A stretch of DNA of 64,000 nucleotides from Strix aluco (taxonomy: Eukaryota > Chordata > Aves > Strigiformes > Strigidae): the NCBI RefSeq assembly GCF_031877795.1, contig NC_133935.1, forward strand, positions 75,162,303 to 75,226,302. Direction: 5' to 3'. This document shows, piece after piece, positions 1 through 12,706 of this stretch. The notes beneath the pieces were generated by a model. The model did not search any database and was not told the DNA's origin. It saw only the letters and a program-made list of their open reading frames with translations. Within the stretch, counting starts at the first letter, position 1. Every line of letters begins with the position of its first letter. Both the position numbers and the translations under genes were made by a program.

Positions 1-3000
1 AGGGTCTGGCCACTGGAATTTTTTTGGCCGAAGTTTTCACAAAGGAAGACTGAAATGTTCAGACAGACTTTTAAAATGTCTTCTACTAAATGTGCAATAG
101 AATGTATTGTGGGTTAACAGGAGTCTTGATTTATATTACAGAATTTTCATAAGTGAGATGCTACTTTACTAGCTGCTGTAGAAATGGAAAAACTAAGATC
201 GTTACCAGTGCTGTTTCAGAAGCAAGCATGTGTAGGTGACTTGCACTGCATTAACTCTGTGGGGATCAACTCTCGCATTGGCCTTCCTCAAGTGGTAGTA
301 ATCACACTTTGAAATACTTGGTTTATGGCAATTCCAAGTCTTCTCAGGATATGGTAGGTGTTCCAGTTCTGCATTTAGCAGTATTCCTGAAGTGTTTTAT
401 TAATTGTCCTGCAGTGTACTGTGAAACATCTCTGAAATGGAATGGGGAAAGAGTATAGGGAGAAAATGGAGTTTCACCCATGCGAAGCTGTTCTTGGTAG
501 CTGATAAAGCATATTCATTTGAGGTAGCATTTACTCCCTTGTATAGACTTCAGGACCTTAAACTCAACAGTTTCATGCTAAAAGCTTCACTACGCTTAAA
601 GGTATATTTGTGGGGGGAGCTGTGGCAATATTGGGTTATAACTAGAGTCACATTTCATTGAAAGAAAGCTCTTAAGTCCAATAAGAAAAAAACCTGCTAC
701 TACTTCCAGTCTTGGTTCTAAGTATATCTGTCCAGAGCTGATGGGTTTTTTTGATTTTACTGTACAAACTCTGTGTAGGGTAACAGTTTGCTTAAAGGCT
801 GACATAGTTACAGTTTAAAAAAAAGTGAAGATGGCTGAGCATAGATCTGGAGGAAAGAGTTTAGGAAATGGTGAAGTCTTTAGCCTCTGCCACAAACTGA
901 GCCCAGTTTATGAGATGAGTGGAAACTGAAGTGCTATGTCAGGTTCAGCCATCATATCTTAAGACTTGGGGCACCAAACAGCCATCAGGTATTGCCTTTT
1001 GTTTGGAGTTTCTAGTCCATTACGGTGGTTCAAATCATATCTTTAGCACACAGTTCTTCATAGGTATAGTAGTCTGTCCCCAAGGATGCAGTGTTTTTAG
1101 AACTTAATTATTCCAAAACCACATGGGAACTTGGTTATTATTTAACATGACACTAAAATCATACGATACTGAGGCACAGATGTAGCACATGGCTGCAGTA
1201 CCATTGTTCTTTTGCTAGTAACTTGAGAAAGAAGAACTGAACATGTGTTTATCTGCTTTGACTAGTATTCTAATATAGACAGACCATTATTGTCTTAAAC
1301 TGCTATTTATTTGGACTGTACCAGTAGGCTCTGTAAACATGACCAAGACTTTTGTGCAGCCTAGAGAACCGCAGAATCCTTTGAGCTCCCCTGCCTCTCC
1401 TGGTTTGGCTGATCATCTGCTTAAGTCAACCCTGTTGGGGAGCTGCAAAGGAACTCGTGACTCTGGAGCCTGGTACTTTTTCTGTGTCTAGAGGAACTTT
1501 TCCCCTGGAGAAAACAAGCCTCCAACTGGTGGGGGTTTTCTGTTCCATGTTTTCTCTGTGTTACCCCTCCCCTGTGCAGGCTGTCCTAGCCATGATGGTT
1601 TGCTCAGCTTGAGCTTTGGTTATGCCAGTTGTTACCAAGCTAGAGGTCAGTGTGGTAGTAGCAGCTACAAGTAATGTTGTAAACTTGACAGGATTGGCCT
1701 GCAACCAGAAATAATTAGGCCCAAACTATGTCTGATTTAATAGGCAGCTGTTAAGGCTTAATATATCATTGTCCCCTAGTTCCCTGTTTGAATGCACAGT
1801 GACTGAAGCATTTGCATTATGGTAACTTGCCTGGCAACTTCTTAAGGGTATCCAGACAGTTTCTCAAATTGTTGTCCTGTATGGTAATGTCAGATCTTTA
1901 GCTGGGCAGTGGATCTCAAAGAATAATGAAATTACAATGACATTGTATCTGTGCATGTACATTAGATGTCAGTTTGATGATTAAATCATAGTATGCAAAA
2001 TTCCTAGAAAGAGCCTTTGTCACTTCAGCCATTCATTCTTCCTGCACTAACATTAGCACATGGGGAGAAAGCCAGAAAGCCTTTCATTCTTGTCTACTAA
2101 TTAATGCCATCTTCTCTCCAACACTGAAGTGGGTTGGTTTAATTCATAACTCAAGGTTCAGTAGCTTTCATGGATTCCCTCATTTCTTCATACTAGTCAC
2201 TTTTTTTCTGAATAGCTTTACACAAAGGTCTTTTGGCATCTCATGCGTTTCCCCACGATCCAGTGTTTACTTCCTTCTGAATCTGATGAACTGCTGACTG
2301 CTATTTTTTCTTCTATTTTATTGCTGATACAATTTTTCCATAAGAACTGGATTTCTAAAGCATGTGTTTTTCTGTCTGATCATTTGGTAGATCTATAACC
2401 TTTAGCACAAGAAGACCATGCTGAAGCTAAAATTCTCAAGCTCAAGTTAGCCTAATGATTTCCCAGTTAAGTTTAATGAATTGAACATCTTCCTTAGGCT
2501 GATGTGTTTCCTTCCCTAGATCTGTTAGCCAGCAGGATCTTTTCCTGCTAGGTGGTATTTCTTGATAGTCCTTCTTGATAGTATTTCTTAATATGGCTAC
2601 AAGAACTGCCATTGCTATTATTTTATAGCTAGTTATCTACAGCTTTTTGCTTTTCAGAAGTATGAGCAGCAGTGAAGTCCAGGTCTTGTAGTTATTTTCC
2701 ATGTGCCCAGGTAATGAGAAAGCTATAGACAAACAGACGGTGTCAGGCATTTCCATGGGTTTTACAAGTCAGTTGTATTGGTAAGATTTAGATTTTGTTA
2801 ATGATCATAAGATCATTATATGAATAACTGGCCTATGTGGGAACTTGGACTACTATTCTCAAAGACTTGCATTAACTATTTCTTTTGTGCAGTAGCACCT
2901 TCCATGTGACAAACAATAGTGTGATTGCCATCTTGGAGCTTTTTGACAATGATTCTGTATTTTCACTACTGTGGTGAAGTCTCTCTTTCTCCAGCCTTCA

Positions 3001-6000
3001 CTAAAGAATTCTTACTAGTTTTGCACAGGCGTTGGATCAAGTTTTGCTGCTCTGCTTTGGTTATTGCCTACCATTTTGTGTGTTCAATTTTGTTTGCATT
3101 CTTGTGGTGGTGTAGGTTGGTTTGGGTTGTTTTTTTTTCTTCACTAATTAATAGATTTTAACCTTTTAATTGAAAACCTGAGATTCTGCCACCCAGACTG
3201 GGCTAGAGATAAAGTCAAATTGTTCATTTTCATTTATTGTATGGAAATCAGATTCTGAGACAGGGCTGGGACTTTGGAGAACTTATCAGAAAATCTCTCA
3301 TAACTAAAGCATGGACAGAATTTTCCAATCCAAATCAAAGATTGCAGTGTCTGTCATTTGAAACATCCTTGTTGGAGTTCGGTCTGGTAGGGCCAGACCA
3401 AATTAAGGATTGAGCTGATTAGGCATTACAAAACTTCAGTTTTGGGCACCTGGTTTTCATGGAGCAGAATTCAGAACTCCATATACCATTCAGGAGAAAA
3501 CTTGGATTGCTGCTCAGAGGTGCCCACAGGCAGCTGCCTGTTCCTGTTCTCACGGAGCTCTGCTGAGCTCAGGCGTGTCTGAAGAGACATGTCTGAGGAG
3601 TCATGTCAGGAACAAAACCACAGATCTTTCATAGATACAGGCATCTGTAATATCTTCTCTAAATACTGAAGTTTTGCTGTTGCTGTCATAACTTTATGGC
3701 ATAACATAGTTAGTCATTTCCCAGAGAAAGCTAGACCTGAGTTCAGTTACCACTTGAGCATGTTGTGATTTAACCCTGCATCTCGTGCTTTACTAGGATA
3801 GTGTCATAGCTACACAGCTTTGACTTAACATTGTTTTCTAAGCCCTCCCTATTTCTTTCAGGTTTATTGTTTCTTCTGTCTCTGGTCCATTTCATTGTTC
3901 AATTTGAATTTTGTTCTATACCACTTTTCTTGTTTTCAGTTCTGGATTATGTATTTCTGTTTTGATTTCTTTGCCAGTTTTGCATTTAAAATCAGTGCTA
4001 TGATCTTTTTTTCACTATGGCATTGCAATGCTATAGATGGTGCTGTATTTGTGTCTACATAGCTGAACAGATGGCCTGAGTCTTTAACTTACTACAGATG
4101 TAGTGAGTCTGATTATTTTTTTTTCCCTTTCTGGTGACATTTGTTTCTTTTGCATATGTGTTTCTGAGGGAATGTTCTTACAAGAAGTCACCAGAAAATT
4201 ACTCCATGAACCTTTCTTCATTTCATTTGACGATCCTCAGCCCAGACACCCTTGTTGCTCTTCCAGTTCCTTCCTTACGACACCCTGTTTTACTGTTAGA
4301 TGTTGCAGGAATCAGTTCATGCTGGGCTGTTCTGTGAAACACACTTGAAGAGTCGGCTGGAGAACTCTTTGCCTTTACAGACCTGTTTGAACTAAACTCT
4401 GTGACTGACATCTTTACAAATCTGGTATAGGTGATGTTTTGGTAGGTGGATTCTTAGCTTACTGCATGATTGGATGATGAACACCACTCTCTTAGAGCTC
4501 TTCACAGAATATACATATCTTCAGTTCTACCTAATAAATGCCACTGATTTATGAAGACCTGACCAACACATCTGAGGGTCCTGTGTGCTTCAATAGCATA
4601 GTAAACCTAAAGTATAACTGCAAGGACATTGGCCTGGTAGGTTGTTTTATCATTCCTGTACTCTATAGCATAGAACCTTCAACATATGAACATGTTGAGC
4701 GCCAACCAGTAACTAGCATCAGGCCAAAGCAATTTCTGTATATTGTCCATCTTGTTTGATTGTTCGGTTTGGGTTTGTGGTCATTTCTTTAGCTGTGTGA
4801 AGGTTAGTCTTTTTACTTGTGTAGTTAAGAACAGACACAGGGCTCTTCACATTAAAATGTGAGCTCTGTCATGAGCTACAGAAGAAATGCAAAGCCACAA
4901 GGTGAGTCCGCAAATAAAGCGGGGGGGGTTGCTCTGAAGTACTTATCAGAGAAACTTCTCTACATGTTCATTTTGCTTACTATGAATTTTAAATATTTCA
5001 AGGAAAAGTAATGTTGGCCAGTGTTTGTGCACTCATGGCCTTTATATGTAGCTTTGGCATCAAGATGTTGAGGAAGGTCATTCCCACTAGTTGGCAATCA
5101 CCTTCAGAACATGAAGCAACACCCTTAAGTACATAGGAGACAGGAAAACTCTATCACTTGGATAATATAATCTTAACCAAGCAGCAGTTGCATAATTGGG
5201 AACAGGATCTGTCACAATCGCGTCCTACTTACTGCTCATGTAGGATTTGGTTTGATACCCAGTGCACAAAAGATACATACAGAAAACATGTGTTATAATG
5301 TAGTGCTAAGAATGAAATATTTCTTCCAAATGCAGATCCTAACATCGATAGGGAAGTTGAACTTTTCAAAACTAGCAGGAAGAGAGTTGCAGCTTAGATA
5401 AATAGTTATCATTACTACTTTCCCAGAGAGTGCCTGCCCTATGCTGAAGTTCTTTGGCTTTGTCAGAAACAAGTTCTTCAGGAATTTCTTCAGTCATGGC
5501 AGTGACTGTAGCCCGTTCTGCAGAGGGGCAAATCCTTTCAGAAAGCATTAGGAAGAGGGCCTTGTAGAGAATGCTTGGAGACATTTCAAAATCTTGTGTT
5601 AGTTAAATAAGGTAGTTACTTGGTGCCTTGTTTTCAACAGTGAAACTGGAATATAAATTTATAATCCCATCCTACACCCCCTCTTCTTCCCTTCCCCCAC
5701 CCCAGTCATTTCTTCCTGTGACCACACTGTTTTACTGTCCTCCAGCTTCCCCTGTGACTTGAGAGGTTTGCACTATAAACATGATGACTGAAATGATTCT
5801 GGTTATAAATAACAACCTTCTGCTTTGTTTTGTTTATTTTTAGCTTGATGCAGCACTTCAGGGGCTAGTGATGTGTGTAAACAGGGTTGATGAAGCAGAT
5901 AAGGAGGGGGGACTCTTGGTGGCTTCTCTGCTGAAGGAGGTGTATCATGTAACTTCTCCCTTCTGCACAGACACTTGTTTGATGTCTGCTTGTTTCACTT

Positions 6001-6735
6001 TGCCAGAAAAGATGAACCAGCTGTTGGAGGTCACTGGTGCACTGAGGTCACATGAGCTATAGAAATTATTCTGAGTTAGCTTGGTGCGTATGCATGATCT
6101 TGATTTATGTTCTCTCCTTTGGTCATCAACTGGAGCTTTATGATGAAGACTGCTCCAACATTTTTTGGCAGTGGATTGCCTCTGGAAAAATGAAGCTAGC
6201 TAATGATTACCTGTCTCTGAGGGGGTGTACATCCTTATCAGATGGCTTAAGCATGACAAGGGGGTCATTGGCCATGGTAGCATTCTGATTAACTTATCTG
6301 ATTCCACTATCACTAGCTACTGCTTTTGGATTTCAAAAGGGATGAGGATGGCAGATTCAGACCCAAGGTCACTAAAGCCATAAAAGGCAGGAACAAGAAT
6401 GATCATATTTCCATGGGTTCTCATGGTCATCAACGTGTTTACACTGAAAACAGAAGCCATCTCTTATCTATATCTGAGAGGGAAGGAGACCAGTGTTCTG
6501 CTGCTCAAAGTGCTCCAGGTGTTTGCTTTATGTGGAATTGATTAAACAGCTCAATCATCATAACAGGTTCCCAAAACATTCTCTTGTTGAAAACAAACAA
6601 GATTGCTGGTTGATAAGAGATACCATTAAGATACTAATGAATTTATTAGTCCATGGAGTAAATCTTTAGAGGCTAAAGTATTTTTTGTCAAGGAACATGA
6701 AATATAAAGTACCCCTTATCAGTTACATAATTTTT
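1..6735. other. Gene-free left flank
   Basis: No coding exon, RNA gene or clear transposon was recognised. All open frames are short (under about 90 codons) and show no protein family resemblance or exon-like splice sites in a consistent phase. By synteny with human 7q22 the next gene to the left should be RELN, transcribed in the same direction, so part of this stretch could be RELN downstream sequence. I could not identify RELN coding or 3' UTR sequence here. Base composition is ordinary AT-rich intergenic DNA. Confidence 0.6.
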
Positions 6736-6759
6736 TATATATATATATATATATATATA
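6736..6759. repeat. (TA)n microsatellite
   Basis: An uninterrupted run of 12 TA units follows a short T run. It sits just left of the candidate LTR and is probably length-polymorphic. Confidence 0.9.
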
Positions 6760-6768
6760 GGCCTAATT

Positions 6769-7569
6769 TGTTACCATTTTCTGAGACAAGAATCTCTGTG
6801 CCTCACATGTTGTTATTATGCTCTTTTCAGTGGATAAGATCAGTTTATTAGGGAAAAATATATTCCACTGAATCCAACAGCCTAAGAAGGCAAGGCTGCT
6901 GCTGCTCCATATCCCCAGGTCCAACCAGTATCAAGGCTGAAGATGTATTCCCAGCAGGCATACACACACAGAATACACAACATATTTCCATATGTACATG
7001 GCAAATTGCACAGATTAGACAGGCAACACAGCCTCATCCTCCTCCCCTCTCTGACCTAAGAGGTCCAATAATGAGACTATATATACATTTGAGGAGATAT
7101 AGGTGCACACACACATCTGTACAAAGTGAATCCCTCCAGCAACTGGGCTCAGACACTCAGTCTACCCAGTGGGTAGTTCCTGCATCCGAGCCTCCCCAGT
7201 TGCTGGCAGCTGGGCATATGAGCCCTCAAGGCTGCAGCCCCACTCCAATTGCTGGTACAGACCATCACATGTGCATACATGTGGCTGTCCAGGACTTCGT
7301 AGGTCCCAATAGCTGCCTTGCTGTGCTTTTACTCTTAGAGGTATGCAGATGCTCTCACACCCAGAGCTGGCAGGGAATCCCATGGTCCCATAGCTGACCC
7401 TCCTATGCTGCTTTGGACTGGTGGAGATGAGCCTTTGATGGGCTGATGGCTCCTGTGATGGATCTGGGAATAGCCCAGCAGGATATTATCCAGGCTCTCT
7501 GTCCTGCCGTTGTCCCTCTGAGTAACTCTGTGGATGAGTGGAGCAGCTTTTATCACATAACCCAACACA
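6769..7569 (-). mobile_element. Candidate degraded LTR-like element
   Basis: Read on the minus strand, this block starts TGTGTTGGGTTATG, has a TATA-like TATATATAG at 7086-7078 and an AATAAA at 6849-6844, and ends GGTAACA at 6769, so it begins TG and ends CA. That order (TG, TATA, polyadenylation signal, CA) is what an LTR shows, and composition differs from the neighbours (more GC, CAG-rich). No matching target-site duplication was found at these ends and I do not recognise the family, so the boundaries are tentative. It could equally be unique sequence with chance signals. Confidence 0.3.
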
Positions 7570-10382
7570 GGTTATGTAGCCATCTTGCCTTTCTGTGTGG
7601 TACAGAGTGGAAAATTTGCCTGCCTAAAAGATGTATAGGATTTCAAGGGCCTGATTTTTATTTTTTATTTTAATTTTTTTCACAAAGGTTCTCTCTTGGA
7701 GTGCATTACTTAGCTTAGGACCTACACAAGGAAAATTCTATTTGCTTCACAAGTTATTTCTAAATTTGTGAAGCTTTACATGAAGGCTACAGGTCTAAAC
7801 CATCTTTTTGTTAGTGGGTTAAGTGGGAGTAGTGGAGGAAGAATGAGGATGATAAGCACAGTCCAAGAAAACTAGGAGAATGCATTCCTTATGACCCCAC
7901 CCAGTCATTTTACACCTTTGTGCTTGTTTTTAAAAAAACTTCTATTCCGGCTTGGTCTAGTTTTATGCATATCACTCAAGGTGATAAGTGGAAGGGCATA
8001 GGGCACTGGGGAATGAGGCCAGAGAGGAAAGAAAGAAATGAAAGAACATGTGCTTCCTAAAATTGCCTCGGTTTTTCTGTCTAGCATGTTCAGACAGTAG
8101 GAACAGACCTTGCAGTAACTCTGCTTTTCAGTGTCCATTTGGGAAAACATATTTTACAGAGTGGCAGTATTTCCACCAGCCCTTTGGCTGATGGCAGTCG
8201 CCTGTATTTGTAAGCTTAAAGGTACAAAATACTTCATAGACTTTGCAGCTCATAATCAAATTTGGCATTCCCCAGCACAGATGCATTTTTCTACTATAAC
8301 ACTGTACTAGTCTTGTCCACCTGTGCTTTTTCCTCTATTTAAAGCAACTCTGTGCTTTGTTCCCAGAAGAAAGATTTTCTGCTCTTTTAAAACAGGCAAA
8401 TCAGTGGATCTGCCACTGACTCCCACCCGTTGCATTAGGTAGCTCAGATACATTTCAGGTTAGATACACAAGGTTAGGAGCAAAAGTGCCCCATTTTGTA
8501 ATTATAAGCCTATTAAAACTGCAGTAGCCACACGGTACACTATTCTTGTTGTCTCCGGCTTTTTTTGTTTGTTTTCTCCCCACAGTCATATTTTGAATCT
8601 AAGGAACAGCAGCCAAGTCATGGTCCTTATAAATTTTGTGGCTGCATTCTAATTCATGTGGACTGGATCAAAAATTATTGTCCTCTACAAGAATCAGTAT
8701 AGATGCTTAACAGCCCTCCTTTATCGTCTAAGATTGGGAAGAGAAAGTACTTAATTATTAGTGATAGTGTTAAAACTTGATGTTTGCTTTACTTTTTTTT
8801 TTTCTTTAACACCTTCAATTTGATAATAGCAGTAAAGACATAAGACAGGCCTTTATCAGTCAGATAAAGAATTGCCAACTCCTAAGTCTTTTGCATGCAG
8901 CTTTTAACTACTTCAGCTCAACTCTTATCTGGCTGATAAGATTAATGGCAGTGTTTCTTATAGCTTTTTAATGTTATTCTTGCTATGAAGTTCAAAGGTT
9001 GTCCAAGAGCAATATTCCACTATTAATTAAGACTCAGATGCCCAGAGATTGCTTTTCTCTTCCTTTGGGTAAAGGTCTGGCAGTTTTCAGAAATCATAGC
9101 AGTAAGCTTTGTCTTTATGAAAATGACAGTACCTGCTTTTGCCCTTCCTTGAGCATGCTGGGTGTGAAGTGCAAGGCTGAATTTCCAAGCCTTGGATATC
9201 TCTGGTGGTAGTTTGTCATACTGCTATGCAGCAAACACATGGAGAGACTCTTCAACCAGTCACCAAATGCTGCTATTTTGCTACCCTGTGGACAATGCAT
9301 ATTATCTGTTGTATATACAGACATCTCAATCCTTGTTCTGTGTGTGCTTTTGCAAAGGAGGTGGATGTCTTTATTGTATTATCTACAGCTTAGTATTCAA
9401 AATGGTCATCAGAGAACATGGTTGTGTACGGCTGTTAAGATTAGGTTGGTGACATGACATGGAATATAGAAAATTATGCAGCCAGCTGTAGTTTTGGGGT
9501 AGATTTAGGACCTCCTTTAATGGCATGTGATTTGTTCTCTGTGTTCTGGTATCCCCTGTGAACCATACCTAAACACAGGATCCTACTGTATCCTCCCTCA
9601 GGTTTCCTTTTGTGTTAGATGATTCTCGTGATTCAGTGCAGTATAACTTCCTTGTTCAAACAGAATCAGAAATGCTCAATTAAAAACCTTCAGACTGAGT
9701 GATGGTGAAACTTGAGTTGTGACCCCTGGTAGTATTTCAGACTAACACTTGCCATCATCTGGATAACTGATTGAGAGTTGAGCCCTGTTCAGTTAGTCAA
9801 ATACATCTGTATCATTTATTTCACCATGACAAACCAAGCGAGGACTGAACTTCTGTTGTTCTGTATATTCTCACAGTACCTGGAAGAGTCTGGGCATGTG
9901 TACAGAAATGAAAAAGGAACTGGAGATCTTAAGACCTCTCCACGCCCAGATTTACATTAAAAACCTGTGTGGCTGTTCCAAATATTCACCAGTCTACTTG
10001 AAGCTTAACCAACTTGAATGTGGAAAGTATGTGTCCTGATCAGGACCTGAATTGTTTGGGGTTAGCAGGGGGCTGTTTTGTGTTGCTCCCTCTTTAGGAA
10101 GAGGATAAAAGGGGTGCATGCTTTTAAAATCTTCGATAGAAATGCTTTGATATTATATTCTCATTTTATTGGAACAGTTTGGCCAAAAACAGGACTCTGA
10201 ACTGATTTGGTTTTTGCCTTTTGCGTGCAGCTGTAGTTCTTATTTGTTCTGATCTGAGTGGGTTTTCTGTTTAAGACTGATTAAAATTGCTTAATTTGTA
10301 AATGAGGCTGATGTTGCCAGAATGCACCAATTAATTACCGGAAAAGATATGTTCTGTGTGAATAATGACATAAGGGACCATT
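7570..10382. other. Intergenic, no gene recognised
   Basis: No coding exon or transposon was recognised. Only short chance frames occur. The one structured element seen is the pair of GATA palindromes listed separately (8851-8941). Confidence 0.6.
8851..8941. promoter_or_regulatory. Two palindromic GATA-factor motif pairs
   Basis: At 8851-8869 the sequence is CTTTATC, spacer AGTCA, GATAAAG. At 8923-8941 it is TCTTATC, spacer TGGCT, GATAAGA. Both are perfect 7-bp inverted repeats with exactly 5 bp between arms, and their right arms are 72 bp apart. All four arms match the WGATAA core bound by GATA zinc-finger factors. A fifth TGATAA lies just upstream at 8820-8825. Enhancer function is inferred only; it lies about 5.7 kb upstream of the SLC26A5 start codon. 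Confidence 0.35.
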
Positions 10383-12706
10383 ATGGAATCACAGAATTGT
10401 TGAGGCTTGAAGGGACCTCTGGGGATGATAGAGTACAACCCCCTTGCTCAAGCTGGGTCACCTAGACCAGGTTGCCCAAAACCATGTCCAGTCGGCTTAT
10501 GAGTATCTCCAGGGATGGAAACTCCACAACCTATGTTCCAGTGTTTGATCATGCTCACAGTAATTTTTTTTCCTTATGTTTAAACATAATTTCTTGTATT
10601 TCAGTTTGTGCCCATTGCCTATTTACTCCCTGCTGCATCAGGTATTTATATCCGTTGATATGATTTCTCCACCCCCTCCTCCTCTCTCCAGGCTGAACAA
10701 TCCCAGCTTCCTCGTACATCAGGTGCTCCAATCTCTTAATCATCTTTGTGGCCCTTTGCTAGATCCTTTCTAGGATGCCCGTGTCTTTCTTGCACTGGGG
10801 AGTCCAGAACTGGACCCAGCACTCCACATGTGCTTCAAGTGCTGAGGAGAGGGGAAGAACCACCACCCCCAGCCTGCTGGCCATGCCCTGTGTAACACAG
10901 CCTAGGATACTGCTGGCCTTCTTTGCTAGAAGGACACATTGCTGGCTTATATTCAAATTTTTTGTCCACCAGGACCCACAGGTCTTTTTCTGCATAGCTG
11001 CTTTCCAGGTGATTGATCCCCAGTGTTTACTGTTGCATGGGGCTATTTCTCCCAAGTGCAGGACTTTGTGTTTCCCCATGTTGAAGTTCATGAGGTCCCT
11101 GTCTGCTCATATCTCCAGCTTGTCAAGGTACTTCTGAATGACAGTGTAACCGTCTGGTGCATCAAACACTCTCTTCAGTTTTGTATCATCTGCAAGCTTG
11201 CTGAAGGTGCACTCTGTCCTATCATCAGGGTCATTAATTAATATACTAAATTATATTGGCCCAGGGTATCAACATCTGGGGTACTCCAGTAGTGACTGAC
11301 CTCCAGCTGGACTTTGTGCTGCTAATCACAACCCTTTGAGCCTGACATCTCAGCCAGTTCTCTGTCCACCTCACTGTCTGTTGACCTAACCTGTATTTCA
11401 TCAGATTGTCTTTGAGGATGCTATGGGAGACAAAGCCTTACAAAGCCTTAAAAAATACAAGATAAAGAATATCACTGATGTTTCCTTTTCCACCAAACCA
11501 GTCATCTTATCATAAAAGGCTATGAAGTTAATGAGGTGTGATTTTTTTTTTTTTTTTTTTTCCTTTATAAATCCATGCTGACTATTCTCAATCAGCTTCT
11601 TGTCCTTAACATGTTTGAAAATGATTTCCAGGGTTACTTGTTCCATCACCTTTCCAGAGATTGAGGTGAGGCTGACCAGCCTGTAATTCCCTAGATCCTT
11701 CTTGTCTGTCTTGAAAGTGGGAATGACATTGGCTTTCTTCCAGTCCTTAGGAAGCTCCCCAGTTGTCATAACATTTCAAAGATAATCGAGAATGGCCTTG
11801 CAATGACACTGGCCAGCTCCCTCAGCCCTCATGGGTGTGACCTTTCAGGTTCCATGGACTTGTGTATGTCCAATCTGCTTTAAATGTTCCCTTACCTGAT
11901 CCTTTTGCATTGATTGAAGTTTTCCTTGCTCCACACTTTCCCACTGGTCTCAGGGGCTGGGATTGCTGAAGGCTGATCTTACTGATAAAGACTAGCAAAG
12001 TTCATCTTCCACCATGTCCTTTGTCACCTTTTCAGTAGAGGGCCCACATTTTCTATAGTATTCCTCTTGCTGCTGATATACCTGTAGAAGCCCTTCTTGT
12101 TACCATTCATGTCCTTCTCCAGATTCAGCTCCAGGTGGACTTTGGCTTTTATAACCCTATCCCTGCATGCTTGAAGTGTCTCTACGTTCTTCCTGCATCA
12201 TCTGTCCAGCTGCCACCTCTCATACGCTTCCTTTTCATGTATGAGTTCTGTCAGGGGCTCCTTGTTCATCTACACAGGCATCCTACCACTCTTGCTTGAA
12301 TTCCTGTTACTCAGGATGGACCATTCTTTTCATCCTTGAAAATTGGCCAGCTCTCCTGGATCCTTCTCTTCAGGACTGTATCCCATGGGATACTTCTAAG
12401 CAAGTACCTGAACAGGCCAAAGTCTGCTCTCCTGAAGTCTGGGGTTGTAAGCCTGCTATATATCTTATTTCTTTCAGGATCCTGAACTCCACCATCTCAT
12501 GGTCACTGCAGCCAAGGCTGCCCCCAGGCTTCATATTCCTGACCAGTTTTTCCTTGTTTATAAGTATCAGGTCCAGCAGAGCATGTCTCCTTGTCAGCTT
12601 CTCCATCACCGGGGGCAGGAAGCTATCATCACTGTGCCTCAGAAGGTTCCTGGATTGCTTGTGCCCTGCTGGGTTGCCTTTCCAGCAGACACTAGGGTGG
12701 TTAAAG
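10383..12706 (-). mobile_element. CR1 LINE, 5'-truncated, with decayed ORF2
   Basis: The left edge resembles the reverse complement of a CR1 3' end (TGGAATCACAGAATTG). Minus-strand frames encode recognisable CR1 ORF2 pieces in the expected order. These are an endonuclease tail with GCSDHEMVEF (about 12609-12370), a reverse-transcriptase segment with GNYRLVSLTS and KVMEQ (11769-11401), an LADDTKL version of the catalytic ADD box (near 11195-11175), and a C-terminal segment with MGKHKVLHLG and QQCVLLAKKA (11091-10759). The pieces lie in different frames with stops between them, so ORF2 is dead. About 2.3 kb is present of a roughly 4.5-kb full element. Right boundary is approximate. Confidence 0.9.
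11542..11561. repeat. T20 homopolymer inside the CR1
   Basis: Twenty consecutive T residues (poly-A on the CR1 sense strand) interrupt the reverse-transcriptase region, where the family normally encodes a short Lys/Gly stretch. It looks like an A-run expanded after insertion. Confidence 0.9.

Noticed and set aside
5843-6062. Possible exon after a good acceptor (TTTATTTTTAG at about 5833-5843)
   Set aside because: The following frame (MMCVNRVDEADKEGG...) has no recognised homology and no partner exons in consistent phase. By synteny no gene is expected between RELN and SLC26A5.
10775-11241. Plus-strand frames of 72-120 codons
   Set aside because: They are the opposite strand of the CR1 ORF2 C-terminal region, where the minus strand shows the LADDTKL and HKVLHLG family motifs.
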